Assembly: GCF_026000775.1 (NCBI RefSeq)
Contig: NZ_AP026830.1
Location: 2,255,056-2,319,055 of the forward strand
Reading direction: 5' to 3'
DNA from: Vulcanisaeta souniana JCM 11219
GTDB lineage: Archaea > Thermoproteota > Thermoprotei > Thermoproteales > Thermocladiaceae
DNA: 64,000 nucleotides
Each line of letters starts with the position of its first letter. Position 1 is the stretch's first letter. The notes under the pieces were generated by a model that did no database searches, was not told the origin of the DNA, and was given only the letters and a program-made list of their open reading frames with translations. This document shows positions 45,073 through 54,185 of this stretch, piece by piece. Made by a program: the position numbers and the translations under genes.

Positions 45073-45140
45073 CCGTGAAACCACTATTTACCACTGTGGG
45101 TGTTGGTGTTTTTTAATTCTGTTTCCCGTTAGTTTCACGG
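45073..45140. promoter_or_regulatory. Inverted CCGTGAAAC / GTTTCACGG repeat, operator-like
   Basis: A perfect 9-bp inverted repeat (45073-45081 and 45132-45140, 50 bp apart) lies upstream of the second tandem-AbrB gene. Its GTTTCAC core is the heptamer repeated three times upstream of the first paralogue. It is just before a TATA-like TTATTTAA (45145-45152). Inferred operator for autoregulation. Confidence 0.55.
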
Positions 45141-45187
45141 AGCATTATTTAATTGTGGCAATGTTGAGGAACTGATCGGTGGTAAAC

Positions 45188-45514
45188 ATGGTACTTAGGG
45201 TAACTATCCATAGGAGAACAAAGAGGATCAATGTGGTAAGTCTACCTTATCTAGTTAAGGTGTACATAAATAACCAAGTTCTATTACCAGCTAGCCTAGT
45301 TAGGGCCTTAGGCCTATCTAACCATAGGTTTGTTAATATAGAGCTTGAGTATAAGGGTTTCATGATCGAGCTAAGGAACGTTAGACTACTCAGGACTAGG
45401 CATACGGACTCTAGGCAATTCACAATACCCAGAGATGTAAGGAAATTATATGGTATTGGCCCTAGTGATATTATTAAGATACTATCCATAGAGCCATCCA
45501 TTGTTAATCAATGA
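45188..45514 (+). CDS. Tandem AbrB-like DNA-binding protein (paralogue 2)
   Basis: About 108 aa, intact. Two swapped-hairpin repeats: LVKVYINNQVLLPASLVRALGL and RQFTIPRDVRKLYGI. The linker LLRTRHTDSR is identical to paralogue 1 and its DNA is identical over 44 nt (45389-45432 versus 36465-36508). ATG at 45188 aligns with the ATG at 36263 of the paralogue; GTG at 45179 is an alternative. Probably a transcriptional regulator binding its own GTTTCAC-containing promoter. Confidence 0.8.
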   Translation: MVLRVTIHRRTKRINVVSLPYLVKVYINNQVLLPASLVRALGLSNHRFVNIELEYKGFMIELRNVRLLRTRHTDSRQFTIPRDVRKLYGIGPSDIIKILSIEPSIVNQ

Positions 45515-45697
45515 TTGTATTAAAAGTCCGCAAATTAAATTAAAACCAAACCTAAAATTCTAAGATCAATAGTATTGCTTACATTAACATTTTAATTGCT
45601 GATGAAATTGGCGCGATCATTTTAAACTAAAACACGGTCAATATTAGTACAACCGAACTGGTCGTAATAGCGCCATAGATTTAAAGATACAGTAATT

Positions 45698-47107
45698 TCA
45701 ATCAAATATTTTTCCCGGGTTAAAAACACCATGCGGGTCAAATATTTCCTTCACGTTTTTCATTAGGTTTATTATGGTGTCTTCATTGTTATTTTTGGCA
45801 CCAAGTGCCTCCCTAAGTAGTCCTTTCTTCTGAGTTCCTATACCATGTTCCGCACTAACTGTGCCTTTGAGTCTTACAGCCAGCTTACCAACATCCTCAA
45901 AGAACCTAGTGATCCTCTCCATCTCGTCCCTGTCTGTTCGCCTAGCCCAGGCGCTTGGGTGTAGGTTTCCATCCCCAATGTGCCCACCAAGCATCATCTT
46001 AACATGATGCTTCCTACCCAGATCCTGAAGTTCTCTGACTGCCTCAGGTAATTTGCTCATTGGTACTGCAATATCCTCAATGAGGAGAAAGGCGTCTGTG
46101 CCGTAATCATTAAACGCAGCCTTCAATTGAGCGGAGTAGAGCATTCTCCTTGGTTCTAGCAACTTCGAGAATTCCTGCCACGTGGATGCCCTATTAATGA
46201 TACTACCACCATTAAGTGATATATCATTATTAAGCTTGGAGAGCACTTGTTGCTCGCTGCCTCCGTAGGTATCAACGCCAATCCACAGGTAGTACCCGGG
46301 TTCCAAGCCGAGTATTTGTGCCGTCTTGTCATCAACGAATTCTGTGACCATGGGCCACAGCCTATCCTTCCTTACCCTAATTACTGCATTAACAAGGGAC
46401 TCAGCGTTATCAAACCTAGCCAGCAAACCAACGAAGGACTCAGGCAATGGGGCAAGTCTCAGGGTCGCCTCTGTAACAATACCCAGGGTACCCTCGGAAC
46501 CAATAAAGAGTTGAACTATGTTGTAGCCTTCCCTGCACTTAATAGTCCTACAACCAACCCTAATAGCATCGCCAGTCCCAATAACCGCCTCAAGGCCAAG
46601 TACCCAGTGGGATGCCGGACCGTACTTGGCGCCCCTCATTCCACCGCCGCCGTTATTAACCACACCACCAATCGTCGCAGTCTTTGATGATGCTGGGTCC
46701 ACAGGCCACTGAAGGCCATAACCCATTAATTCCAGGTTCAGTTCATCAACCTTAATCCCGGGTTGAACTCTTACGTACCAGTCTATGTCTGAGATCTCGA
46801 TTATTGAGTTCATTCTCTCCATTGAGACTATCACAGTGTTCTCAAGCTTTGGTGTTGCATTTCCCGAGAGACTTGTATTGGAGCCTACCGGTATTATCTT
46901 GAAGCCGTAATCGATGGCCAACCTAACGACCTTAATAACCTCATCAGTATTGATTGGCTGAATAACTGCCATGGGCCTAACACCTGGTTCTGAGGACGCA
47001 TCATGACTGTATAGGGTAAGTATATGCGGCTCCGTGAATAATCTATCTTTAAATACGGTCTCAAGCTCCCTAATCACGTCACCCCTACCCTGAGACATAC
47101 TAGTCAT
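45698..47107 (-). CDS. FAD-linked 2-hydroxyacid dehydrogenase (GlcD/D-lactate dehydrogenase type)
   Basis: 469 aa. PCMH-type FAD domain with IIPVGSNTSLSGNATP (about 77-92), VQPGIKVDELN and GGVVNNGGGGMRGAKYG (about 146-162), followed by the C-terminal cap and substrate domain with GGHIGDGNLHP (metal/substrate His, about 381-391) and SAEHGIG near the end. It oxidises D-lactate, glycolate or a related acid. Electrons would pass to the ferredoxin-like and CCG subunits encoded immediately upstream (12 bp gap), forming a membrane-associated respiratory complex with quinone or a disulfide as acceptor. Confidence 0.9.
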   Translation of the reverse strand: MTSMSQGRGDVIRELETVFKDRLFTEPHILTLYSHDASSEPGVRPMAVIQPINTDEVIKVVRLAIDYGFKIIPVGSNTSLSGNATPKLENTVIVSMERMNSIIEISDIDWYVRVQPGIKVDELNLELMGYGLQWPVDPASSKTATIGGVVNNGGGGMRGAKYGPASHWVLGLEAVIGTGDAIRVGCRTIKCREGYNIVQLFIGSEGTLGIVTEATLRLAPLPESFVGLLARFDNAESLVNAVIRVRKDRLWPMVTEFVDDKTAQILGLEPGYYLWIGVDTYGGSEQQVLSKLNNDISLNGGSIINRASTWQEFSKLLEPRRMLYSAQLKAAFNDYGTDAFLLIEDIAVPMSKLPEAVRELQDLGRKHHVKMMLGGHIGDGNLHPSAWARRTDRDEMERITRFFEDVGKLAVRLKGTVSAEHGIGTQKKGLLREALGAKNNNEDTIINLMKNVKEIFDPHGVFNPGKIFD

Positions 47108-47119
47108 GCCGAACCACCA

Positions 47120-47437
47120 CTACTTAAGCATTGTTTCTAGAATAATTGCCTTAAAACTATGTATCGCATCAGCAATTTTAATGCCTGCAGGGCACTGGGT
47201 ATCGCAGGCCGCGCAGTGTAGGCAGGTCATTATTGGATCAATAACGTCAATGCCCACCTCCGTGTCCCTACCTCGACCAAAACCATCTTCAATTAAGGCT
47301 TTGATTAGGTTTATTCTGCCCCTAGGCCCATAGGCCCTACTACGTAGTGTATTGAATGTTGGACACGGGAATTCACAGAATCCACAATACATACATTTTT
47401 TAACCTCATCGTGGATTTCCTTAATATTCATCATCAC
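47120..47437 (-). CDS. Two-[4Fe-4S] ferredoxin subunit (GlpC/HdrC-like)
   Basis: 105 aa. Two classic cluster motifs: CMYCGFCEFPCP (about 15-26) and CLHCAACDTQCP (about 72-83), in the arrangement of the N-terminal half of GlpC/GlcF and of HdrC. Its start overlaps the end of the CCG gene by 4 bp and it precedes the FAD subunit, so the usual single GlcF polypeptide is split into two genes here. Confidence 0.9.
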   Translation of the reverse strand: MMMNIKEIHDEVKKCMYCGFCEFPCPTFNTLRSRAYGPRGRINLIKALIEDGFGRGRDTEVGIDVIDPIMTCLHCAACDTQCPAGIKIADAIHSFKAIILETMLK

Positions 47438-48393
47438 CTGCTCACCTCGATTATCTCTGCGATGTCGAATAGGTTGGCCTCAATACCGCTAAGTTTAATG
47501 CCCCTCCTCAGGTTTACGTAGCATATTGGGCACTGAACAATGACATTACAGGAAAGCCTAACCAGTTCCCTAACCCTATTACTAGCCACCCTACCGGCGA
47601 TTTCCGGGTATGTGGACTCGATGGGGCCGCCACAGCAATGCGAGGTATCCCTGCCCGTTATTACCGGGTCCTCCTTAACATCAGCCTTACCCCTAAGCAA
47701 ACCCCTAATCAAGTCATGCTTGTTCAGGTACCTGGCGTATAGGCATGAGTCATGAACAGTGAACTCGCTAAGCTTAACCTTCACCCTGCCTGGGTCGAGG
47801 TAGTCCAGATAACTCCTAACCTTAATGTTGAATTCAGGCACGTACTTGGGGTAGAGCCTCTCGAGTGTGTACTGGGTGTGTGGATCTATGGTTATTACCT
47901 CACTCACGTTATTGTCCCTAAAAACCTTGTAAACACTCCTTGCATAATCCGCGAACTCGTTTACGAAACCCAACTCGTAGAGCAGGGCACCACTGTAGGG
48001 CTCATTGTCGAGGACCCTGAACCTCACGCCAATTCCCTTGAGCATGTTATGGATGTTTCTAACGATCCTATTAGCCCTATCAAGCTCCTCATCACTGGGC
48101 CTAAGCAGTGCTTTGCCAAAGACCCTGGTGCCTACGACAGCAAATCTAGTCAATACACCACCCTTAGTGACACCAAACTTCTCAAGCTCAGTCACAGCCT
48201 TTTCAATGACAGGAGCTAATTGATAAAGGCATGATGTGTATAGAATGGTGCCGCCATCACTATCAAACACCAAGTCCTCCCTCCACCTACTGCATATTGA
48301 CCTATCGACCGGAAATGGAAGCCGGGAATCCCTAAGACTAGTTACAATTACATCCCTCAACGCCCTAAACCAATCAAGGGACACAAAGGGCAA
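47434..48393 (-). CDS. CCG-domain (HdrB/GlcF C-terminal-like) subunit
   Basis: 319 aa, paralogue of 37913-38872. HDSCLYARYLNKHD (about 223-236), HCCGGP (about 264-269) and CPICYVNL (about 299-306) form one full CCG domain; the N-terminal copy keeps only YTSCLYQ. First gene of a three-gene operon with the ferredoxin and FAD subunits of a 2-hydroxyacid dehydrogenase, where it would be the terminal electron-transfer subunit. Confidence 0.88.
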   Translation of the reverse strand: MPFVSLDWFRALRDVIVTSLRDSRLPFPVDRSICSRWREDLVFDSDGGTILYTSCLYQLAPVIEKAVTELEKFGVTKGGVLTRFAVVGTRVFGKALLRPSDEELDRANRIVRNIHNMLKGIGVRFRVLDNEPYSGALLYELGFVNEFADYARSVYKVFRDNNVSEVITIDPHTQYTLERLYPKYVPEFNIKVRSYLDYLDPGRVKVKLSEFTVHDSCLYARYLNKHDLIRGLLRGKADVKEDPVITGRDTSHCCGGPIESTYPEIAGRVASNRVRELVRLSCNVIVQCPICYVNLRRGIKLSGIEANLFDIAEIIEVSR

Positions 48394-48668
48394 AACACGT
48401 AGTAATTATTAAAATGTTAATACTTAGGTACTAAATTAATTGGCGAAGAGGAAATTAATATTAGGTTTAGTAACTAGGTTTATTGATACTAGGATACTTT
48501 GATCCACTTATCGTATAAGGTTTCGTCATAATTAATGAACAGTCAATGCGAATTCGCCATTAAAAAGACAACAAATATCACCCACTTGAGGCGGGGAAGA
48601 GGGTCAGTAATAATTTACGCGCCGTCATTAATAACCTATATTAATTGGTTAGTTTAATTTAGTACCTG

Positions 48669-48917
48669 GTGTCTGGTGAAGAGTTGCATAGGCTTGTGAG
48701 GGATCTCTCAGATTCGGGATTTAGGGGTGTTATTAAGGCGTACTATGTTAAGAGAGGGTTGGGAACCCTTACAATTGAATTCATTATTTATAGGAAGCCA
48801 AATACCGTCAGAAGGCTTTGGATGAGGATTAGGAGATCCCTTGAGGTTATTCCATCCCTTGTTATGGCCCTGGTTATTGGTTTTGTACTAGCGTTAATTA
48901 TGAGGTGGTTTACCTAA
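48669..48917 (+). CDS. Small C-terminally anchored membrane protein, unknown
   Basis: 82 aa from GTG at 48669. A charged N-terminal domain of about 50 residues with a beta hairpin (GVIKAYYVKRGLGTLTIEFIIYRK, read as two pieces) precedes one membrane helix (about 60-79). Tail-anchored topology. No family recognised; stand-alone gene. Confidence 0.55.
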   Translation: MSGEELHRLVRDLSDSGFRGVIKAYYVKRGLGTLTIEFIIYRKPNTVRRLWMRIRRSLEVIPSLVMALVIGFVLALIMRWFT

Positions 48918-49123
48918 TTCGCAGTATTTAAGTACAGTACTTAGTCTGAGTCCGTTACCAACGCATTCGCTCTCTATGGTCCCCCATCTATTAGTATTGA
49001 CGGTGCCTAACCTCGTCCTTTATGGGTAATGCGCATACCAATATCCCTGGCCACAGCATTCATAGCTTAATGCAGATTATTGTTAATTAGTTCGTGGGTA
49101 TTTTAATTGGTTCAATTAATGCG

Positions 49124-50542
49124 TTATCCGAGGAAGCCAAGTTTCCTAAGCCTCTCAAGTTCCTCCTGAGCCCTGTTTTTAACCAACTCCATTGTATCGT
49201 TACAGTACTTAATACCGTTCATTGTTATTTCCCTGGCGTAACCAATGTACCTATTAGGGCTAAGGCTAAGTAACCTTTCATCCTTAATGCCCAATTCCCT
49301 TATTGATTTTTCGTAGTCCTCAGCACTCATCTTAGAGCCTTTGAAAATCGATAAGGCCTTCTCGTAGGCATCCACCACACCAAGCGCCCTTAGCCTAACC
49401 TGCACTGCCTCACTAAGCACCTCCCAGTGGCTTGTTAGATCCCTATTCAAGGCTTCATTATTCACCTCAAGGCCACTTAATACATTGGTTAATCTCCTTA
49501 CGCCCAGTATTACGTGACCGATCCCAAGACCTATGTTCCTCTTGATCGTGGAGTCACTTAGGTCCCTCTGAAGCCTACTCACCTGTATGTACCTGCCTAT
49601 TTCCATGAGTATTGATGAGCCGAGTTTTAGGTTGCCCTCGGCGTTCTCGAGATCCACAGGGTTGACCTTATGGGGCATTGTGGAGGAGCCTATTGGTTTT
49701 CCGCGTATGCGTATGTAACCGAGCATGTTGTATACCCAGAGGTCCTGGGACAGGTTAATTAAGGATTGTGACATTGAACCAATCACCATTAGTAGGTGGG
49801 TTATGGAGTCTGGAGGGAGTATTTGGATGCTTACTGGAGCTGGTTCGAAGCCCAGGCCCATGACGAAGTTATTCAGTTCCCCTATCCAATTAATGTCGCC
49901 ACTGATCATTGGGAAGCTTGCCATTGAGCCTGTGGCGCCCGAGACCTTCCCCTGAAGCCTTATGTTTGTTATTTCCCTTAACCAATAACAGACCCTGGAT
50001 GCATGGTAAGCTATTTCCTTGCCGAAGGTTGTTGGCGTTGCTGGTTGCCCATGTGTTCTCCCGAGCATTGGTGTATCGGCATAATTACTCATTATAGTGG
50101 TTAGAGCGTTTATCAACCCAGCTAGTTCTAGGACTAGGTGTTTGTAGGTCGCTATCTTGATTAGGATTCCCAGGGCTAGGTTATTGGTATCCTCAGACGT
50201 TAACCCTAGATGCACCAAATGCGCTACCCTGCCCAGGCCGACGGACTCCAGTTTTTCCCTGAGTAGGTATTCCACTGCCTTAACGTCGTGGCCAAGCCTA
50301 TCCTCGAGCTCCTTAAAGCGCCTATAATCATCAGCACTAAACCCCAGGGCAAGTAATGAGGATCTCTCTTCTTCGCTTAATGGCTTGATTAAGCCCACCC
50401 TGCCTAAGGTCCTTACGAGGAAATCCAGGTATAAAACCTCAACCCTTATCCTATACGTGGTGAGCGCCATCTCGGAGACCGAAGCGGCATAATCCCTTAA
50501 TTCATCGTAGTACCTATCGTCCAATGGTGAGATAAAGCCCAC
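49124..50542 (-). CDS. purB: Adenylosuccinate lyase
   Basis: 472 aa if started at GTG 50542 (GFISPLDDRYYDELR), which aligns with the family N-terminus; an upstream ATG at 50611 would add 23 unusual residues. A TATA-like TTTTTTAAAC (plus coordinates 50562-50571) is about 26 bp before the GTG, supporting it. Motifs: GRTHGQPATPTTFGKE with the catalytic His and the fumarase/aspartase signature SSTMPHKVNP. It cleaves SAICAR and adenylosuccinate in purine synthesis and is divergent from purA. Confidence 0.94.
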   Translation of the reverse strand: MGFISPLDDRYYDELRDYAASVSEMALTTYRIRVEVLYLDFLVRTLGRVGLIKPLSEEERSSLLALGFSADDYRRFKELEDRLGHDVKAVEYLLREKLESVGLGRVAHLVHLGLTSEDTNNLALGILIKIATYKHLVLELAGLINALTTIMSNYADTPMLGRTHGQPATPTTFGKEIAYHASRVCYWLREITNIRLQGKVSGATGSMASFPMISGDINWIGELNNFVMGLGFEPAPVSIQILPPDSITHLLMVIGSMSQSLINLSQDLWVYNMLGYIRIRGKPIGSSTMPHKVNPVDLENAEGNLKLGSSILMEIGRYIQVSRLQRDLSDSTIKRNIGLGIGHVILGVRRLTNVLSGLEVNNEALNRDLTSHWEVLSEAVQVRLRALGVVDAYEKALSIFKGSKMSAEDYEKSIRELGIKDERLLSLSPNRYIGYAREITMNGIKYCNDTMELVKNRAQEELERLRKLGFLG

Positions 50543-50561
50543 AAACCCGCTGCCCGGGTTG

Positions 50562-50629
50562 TTGTTTAAAAAATTTATTAACCGCAATGGTAATGTATTA
50601 CGCGTACTCACTGGAGCAATATTTAAATA
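50562..50629. promoter_or_regulatory. Divergent purB/purA promoter region
   Basis: Two TATA-like boxes: TTTTTTAAAC on the minus strand (50562-50571) for purB, and ATTTAAAT (50621-50628), which is palindromic, about 28 bp before GTG 50654 of purA. Both spacings suggest leaderless transcripts. No operator repeat was noticed. Confidence 0.5.
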
Positions 50630-50653
50630 AGTGTTTGTATGATTGATAAAAAA

Positions 50654-51670
50654 GTGTCACTAACGGTTGTTGTGGGCGGTTTTTTCGGCGACGAAGGTAA
50701 GGGCAAGGCTGTGTCATACCTAGGACTAATGGACAAACCAGGTATATGTGTTAGGACCGGGTCCATAAATGCTGGGCATACCGTGAATTATAACGGGAAG
50801 TCCTGGAAACTTAGGATACTACCATCATGCTTCGTCAACGAATCTACCAGGTTAATGGTAGCGCCTGGTGCGTTATTGAAAATAGACGTGCTGCTTAAGG
50901 AGATCGAGGAAACAGGGAGTAGGGATAGGGTTTGGGTTGATATAAATACGGGCGTAATCGAGGACAGACACGTGGAGAACGAGAGAAGCAACGAGTATCT
51001 TATGAAGACAATAGGCTCCACCGGGCAGGGCGTGGGTGCGGCAATGGTTGATAGGATATTGAGGGTTCTAAAGACGGCTAAGGATTTCCCGGAGCTCAAG
51101 GGTTTCATAACCGACGTTAGTGGGGAGGTTAATGAGGAATTGGATAGGGGTGGTAAGGTGATTATTGAGGGTACCCAGGGTACATTCCTAAGTCTTTACC
51201 ACGGTACATACCCCTTCGTTACGTCTAGGGACACGACGGCAGCCGGTGTGATCAGTGAGGTTGGGGTTAGCCCAAGGTTGGTTAGTGACATTATACTTGT
51301 GTTTAAGGCCTATGTGACTAGGGTTGGGGCTGGTGAACTACCGGGGGAGTTAAGCGCGGATGAGGTTATCGCGAGGGGCTGGGTTGAAAGAGGCACAGTC
51401 ACGGGTAGACCAAGGCGCGCAGCGCCATTTAGTATCGACCTGGCTAGGAGGGCTGTCATGCTAAATAGGCCGACTCAAATAGCCATTACGAAGTTCGACG
51501 CATTATTCCCAAGCGCCCGCGGCAAGAGGAAATGGGTTGACTTACCTGTTGAGGCTAGGAAGTGGGTGGAGGAGATTAGTGAGGCTTTGAGGGTGCCGGT
51601 TACGTTAATAGGGACCGGCGAGGACTCGATGGACATGATTGACATGAGACGTGAGGTGGTTGGACCATGA
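50654..51670 (+). CDS. purA: Adenylosuccinate synthetase
   Basis: About 338 aa, the short archaeal form. GTG at 50654 (SLTVVVGGFFGDEGKGK) matches the family N-terminus; ATG at 50639 would add five residues and lies only about 13 bp from the TATA box. GTP-binding GDEGKGK, catalytic Asp in GDEG, the NAGHTV switch with its His, and the IMP-binding TGQGVGAAM region are present. Joins IMP and aspartate with GTP; partner of the adjacent lyase. Its end overlaps the next gene (ATGA). Confidence 0.93.
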   Translation: MSLTVVVGGFFGDEGKGKAVSYLGLMDKPGICVRTGSINAGHTVNYNGKSWKLRILPSCFVNESTRLMVAPGALLKIDVLLKEIEETGSRDRVWVDINTGVIEDRHVENERSNEYLMKTIGSTGQGVGAAMVDRILRVLKTAKDFPELKGFITDVSGEVNEELDRGGKVIIEGTQGTFLSLYHGTYPFVTSRDTTAAGVISEVGVSPRLVSDIILVFKAYVTRVGAGELPGELSADEVIARGWVERGTVTGRPRRAAPFSIDLARRAVMLNRPTQIAITKFDALFPSARGKRKWVDLPVEARKWVEEISEALRVPVTLIGTGEDSMDMIDMRREVVGP

Positions 51671-53085
51671 TTTACGATGTCGCCATAATTGGGGGAGGGC
51701 CAGCCGGCTTATTTGCTGCCTACGAAATCGTGGAGAACGCCAAGGACGTGAGTGTGGTGCTTATTGATAAGGGTTACATGCCGAGGCAGAGGCATTGCCC
51801 ATTGGCTAAGATTGGTAAGTGTGTCTGTGTACCCTGCCACATAACCCATGGCATTGGCGGTGCTGGACTCTTTAGTAGTGGTATCATTAATTTAAGGCCT
51901 GACATTGGCGGTGACCTTCAGGAAATCCTAAACAGCTGGGACTCAGCCAACCTACTCATTGATTACATCGATAGGGTCTTCCTTAAGTTCGGCGCGTCTC
52001 AGGAAAGGGTCTTCGAGCCCAGGGGACCCACCTTTGAGGAATACCAAAGGTCCCTAGCCCGTGTTGGCGCCCAATTGGTACCCATTAGGCAGAGGCACAT
52101 TGGTACTGATGGTTCTACGAGGGTTATTGAGAACTTCGTTTCTTATCTAACCGAGGCTGGCGTAAGGTTCATCACAGGTACTGCTGTTGAACACGTTGAA
52201 CGCAATAATAAAACACACATGTTAAGGACCAGGAGGGGCATTATTGAGGCTAGGACAGTATTGATGGCCCCAGGTAGGGCGGGAGCTGAGTGGTTCAGGG
52301 ACGAAGCCAGGAAGCTAGGCATTGAATTAATGCCGAACCCACTCGATGTTGGCGTTAGGGTTGAAGTTCCGAAGTACGTCATGGATCCCGTTACCAACCT
52401 ATACATGGACCCAAAGATCATTATGTACACGAGGTCCCATGACGACAAGGTCAGGACCTTCTGCGTAAATCCAGGGGGTTTCGTTGTAATGGAGAGGTAT
52501 GATGACGGCACGGTTGGCGTTAATGGAGAAACATACGTGGATAGAGGAAGTAATAATACGAATTTCGCATTACTAACTTCAATTAGGCTTACGGACCCCA
52601 TGGAGGACACCATTGAGTATGGCAAATCAATAGCCAGGTTAGCCACAAAGTTAGGTGGCGGTAAACCAATAATACAGAGACTCGGTGATCTTGAGGATGG
52701 CAGGAGATCCACGTGGGATAGGATTAGGAGGAATGTCATTGAGCCAACCATGAAAATAGTGACGCCCGGCGACATTGGGATGGCACTACCACATAGGGTG
52801 CTTGATAACTTAATGGAATTCCTAAGCAAAGTGGACAGTGTAATACCTGGACTCGCCTCCAAATACACACTACTCTATGCACCGGAGATTAAGTATTACA
52901 GCATGAGAGCGATTGTTAATAAGTTCATGGAAACCACGGTAGATGGCGTATTTGCGGCTGGTGACGGAGCTGGCCTATCGAGGGGCATCAACGTTGCTGC
53001 AGCCACGGGCATACTGGCTGCTTGGGGAGTACTCATGAAGCTCGGTAAGGAACCTAGGAACGAGCTAATCACCAAGGTTAAGTAA
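51667..53085 (+). CDS. FAD-dependent dehydrogenase, COG2509-like
   Basis: 472 aa flavoprotein. N-terminal dinucleotide fold IIGGGPAGLFAAYE (about 8-21). Then comes a cysteine-rich family motif RHCPLAKIGKCVCVPC (C42, C49, C51, C54 region) followed by GIGGAGLFSSG. The C-terminal ending has FAAGDGAGLSRGI. Biochemical role of this family is not established. It is translationally coupled to purA, which hints at a nucleotide-linked or simply co-regulated function. Confidence 0.8.
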   Translation: MIYDVAIIGGGPAGLFAAYEIVENAKDVSVVLIDKGYMPRQRHCPLAKIGKCVCVPCHITHGIGGAGLFSSGIINLRPDIGGDLQEILNSWDSANLLIDYIDRVFLKFGASQERVFEPRGPTFEEYQRSLARVGAQLVPIRQRHIGTDGSTRVIENFVSYLTEAGVRFITGTAVEHVERNNKTHMLRTRRGIIEARTVLMAPGRAGAEWFRDEARKLGIELMPNPLDVGVRVEVPKYVMDPVTNLYMDPKIIMYTRSHDDKVRTFCVNPGGFVVMERYDDGTVGVNGETYVDRGSNNTNFALLTSIRLTDPMEDTIEYGKSIARLATKLGGGKPIIQRLGDLEDGRRSTWDRIRRNVIEPTMKIVTPGDIGMALPHRVLDNLMEFLSKVDSVIPGLASKYTLLYAPEIKYYSMRAIVNKFMETTVDGVFAAGDGAGLSRGINVAAATGILAAWGVLMKLGKEPRNELITKVK

Positions 53086-53107
53086 TTAAGGACTAATCAT
53101 TCCCACC

Positions 53108-54124
53108 CTAGGAGTTAAACTGTTCAATTATACTCCTCAGTCTCTCCATGTCTATGTGGCTACCGGTTATTACAGCCACCACATTACCAGTATTGCCCTG
53201 ACCGAAGTCCTTAGCCAAATTACCATTTATTACAGGACCTATTGCTATGGCACCTGCCCCCTCAGCAACAACATGTTCGTGCTTTAACAATAGGTATATG
53301 GCTTTTTCAATATTGTTTTCACCAACGAGGTATATGCCACCCAAGTAACGCCTTATGTATTCAAAGGGTATTTCACCAGGTCTGGAGGCAAGTCCATCAG
53401 CAATTGTCCTAATATCACTGAGTACTACTGGCCTACCTTCCTTAAGGGATAGCACGTAAAACGGTGCACTCTCAGGCTGAACTCCGTAAACCTTCACATC
53501 CGGCTTAACATGCCTCATTAGGTAGGAAACTCCAGCAGGTAATGCACCACCGCCAAGCGGTATGAGTATGGCATTAACACTGGGTAGGTCCTCAAGTATC
53601 TCAAGCCCAATGGTTGCATGACCAGCAATTATGTAATAATCATTGAACGTATGCACAAGCTTAATCCTCGGATTACCCGAAACAATCTCGAGAGCCTTCC
53701 TCTCGGCCTCCACATAAGACCTGCCATACTTAATAACCTCAGCGCCATACCTCTCCATATCCTCGACCTTAGCCCTCGGTGTTGTCTCTGGGACAACCAC
53801 AGTAGCCCTAACCTTCAATACATTAGCCACGTACGCCAACGCAACAGCATGGTTCCCGGTGGATACTGTTAGGAAGTGTTCATAACCATCACGCATGTAC
53901 CTGTGAACAGCAAAAAATACGCCCCTAATCTTGAAGCTACCACCCCTTTGCAAATTCTCTAGCTTTAGGTAAACATTCAAGTCATTACTCGACAGGAATT
54001 CCGACCTATATATGGGAGTTCTAATTACGTGACCTAGTGATTCCATTCTCCTAGTGAAATCCCAAGCCTCCTGAATAAGGGGCATTAAGTCAATAATGCC
54101 ATTACCACTCATACCAATACCCAT
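53108..54124 (-). CDS. ilvA: Threonine/serine dehydratase, PLP-dependent
   Basis: 338 aa fold-type II PLP enzyme. The PLP lysine is in GGSFKIRGV (about residue 63), the phosphate-binding loop in LGGGALPAGVSYL (about 193-205), and STGNHAVALAY matches the substrate loop SxGNxA. There is no C-terminal ACT regulatory domain, so it is the short, probably catabolic form giving 2-oxobutanoate or pyruvate. Divergence to serine racemase-like function is possible. An amino-acid permease gene follows upstream on the same strand. Confidence 0.9.
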   Translation of the reverse strand: MGIGMSGNGIIDLMPLIQEAWDFTRRMESLGHVIRTPIYRSEFLSSNDLNVYLKLENLQRGGSFKIRGVFFAVHRYMRDGYEHFLTVSTGNHAVALAYVANVLKVRATVVVPETTPRAKVEDMERYGAEVIKYGRSYVEAERKALEIVSGNPRIKLVHTFNDYYIIAGHATIGLEILEDLPSVNAILIPLGGGALPAGVSYLMRHVKPDVKVYGVQPESAPFYVLSLKEGRPVVLSDIRTIADGLASRPGEIPFEYIRRYLGGIYLVGENNIEKAIYLLLKHEHVVAEGAGAIAIGPVINGNLAKDFGQGNTGNVVAVITGSHIDMERLRSIIEQFNS

Positions 54125-54185
54125 GATAAGATCGGAATAAAAACAATAAATAAATATTATTTTTAGTGTCCTGGTACTAACGCAA

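Noticed and set aside
48950-49090. Minus-strand scraps (NAVARDIGMRITHKGRG, then ILIDGGP) resembling a DDE transposase fragment
   Set aside because: Too short and interrupted by stops; no terminal repeats or target duplication seen.
52143-52868. 241-codon minus-strand frame
   Set aside because: It is antisense to the COG2509-like flavoprotein gene, whose motifs are clear; a shadow of codon bias.
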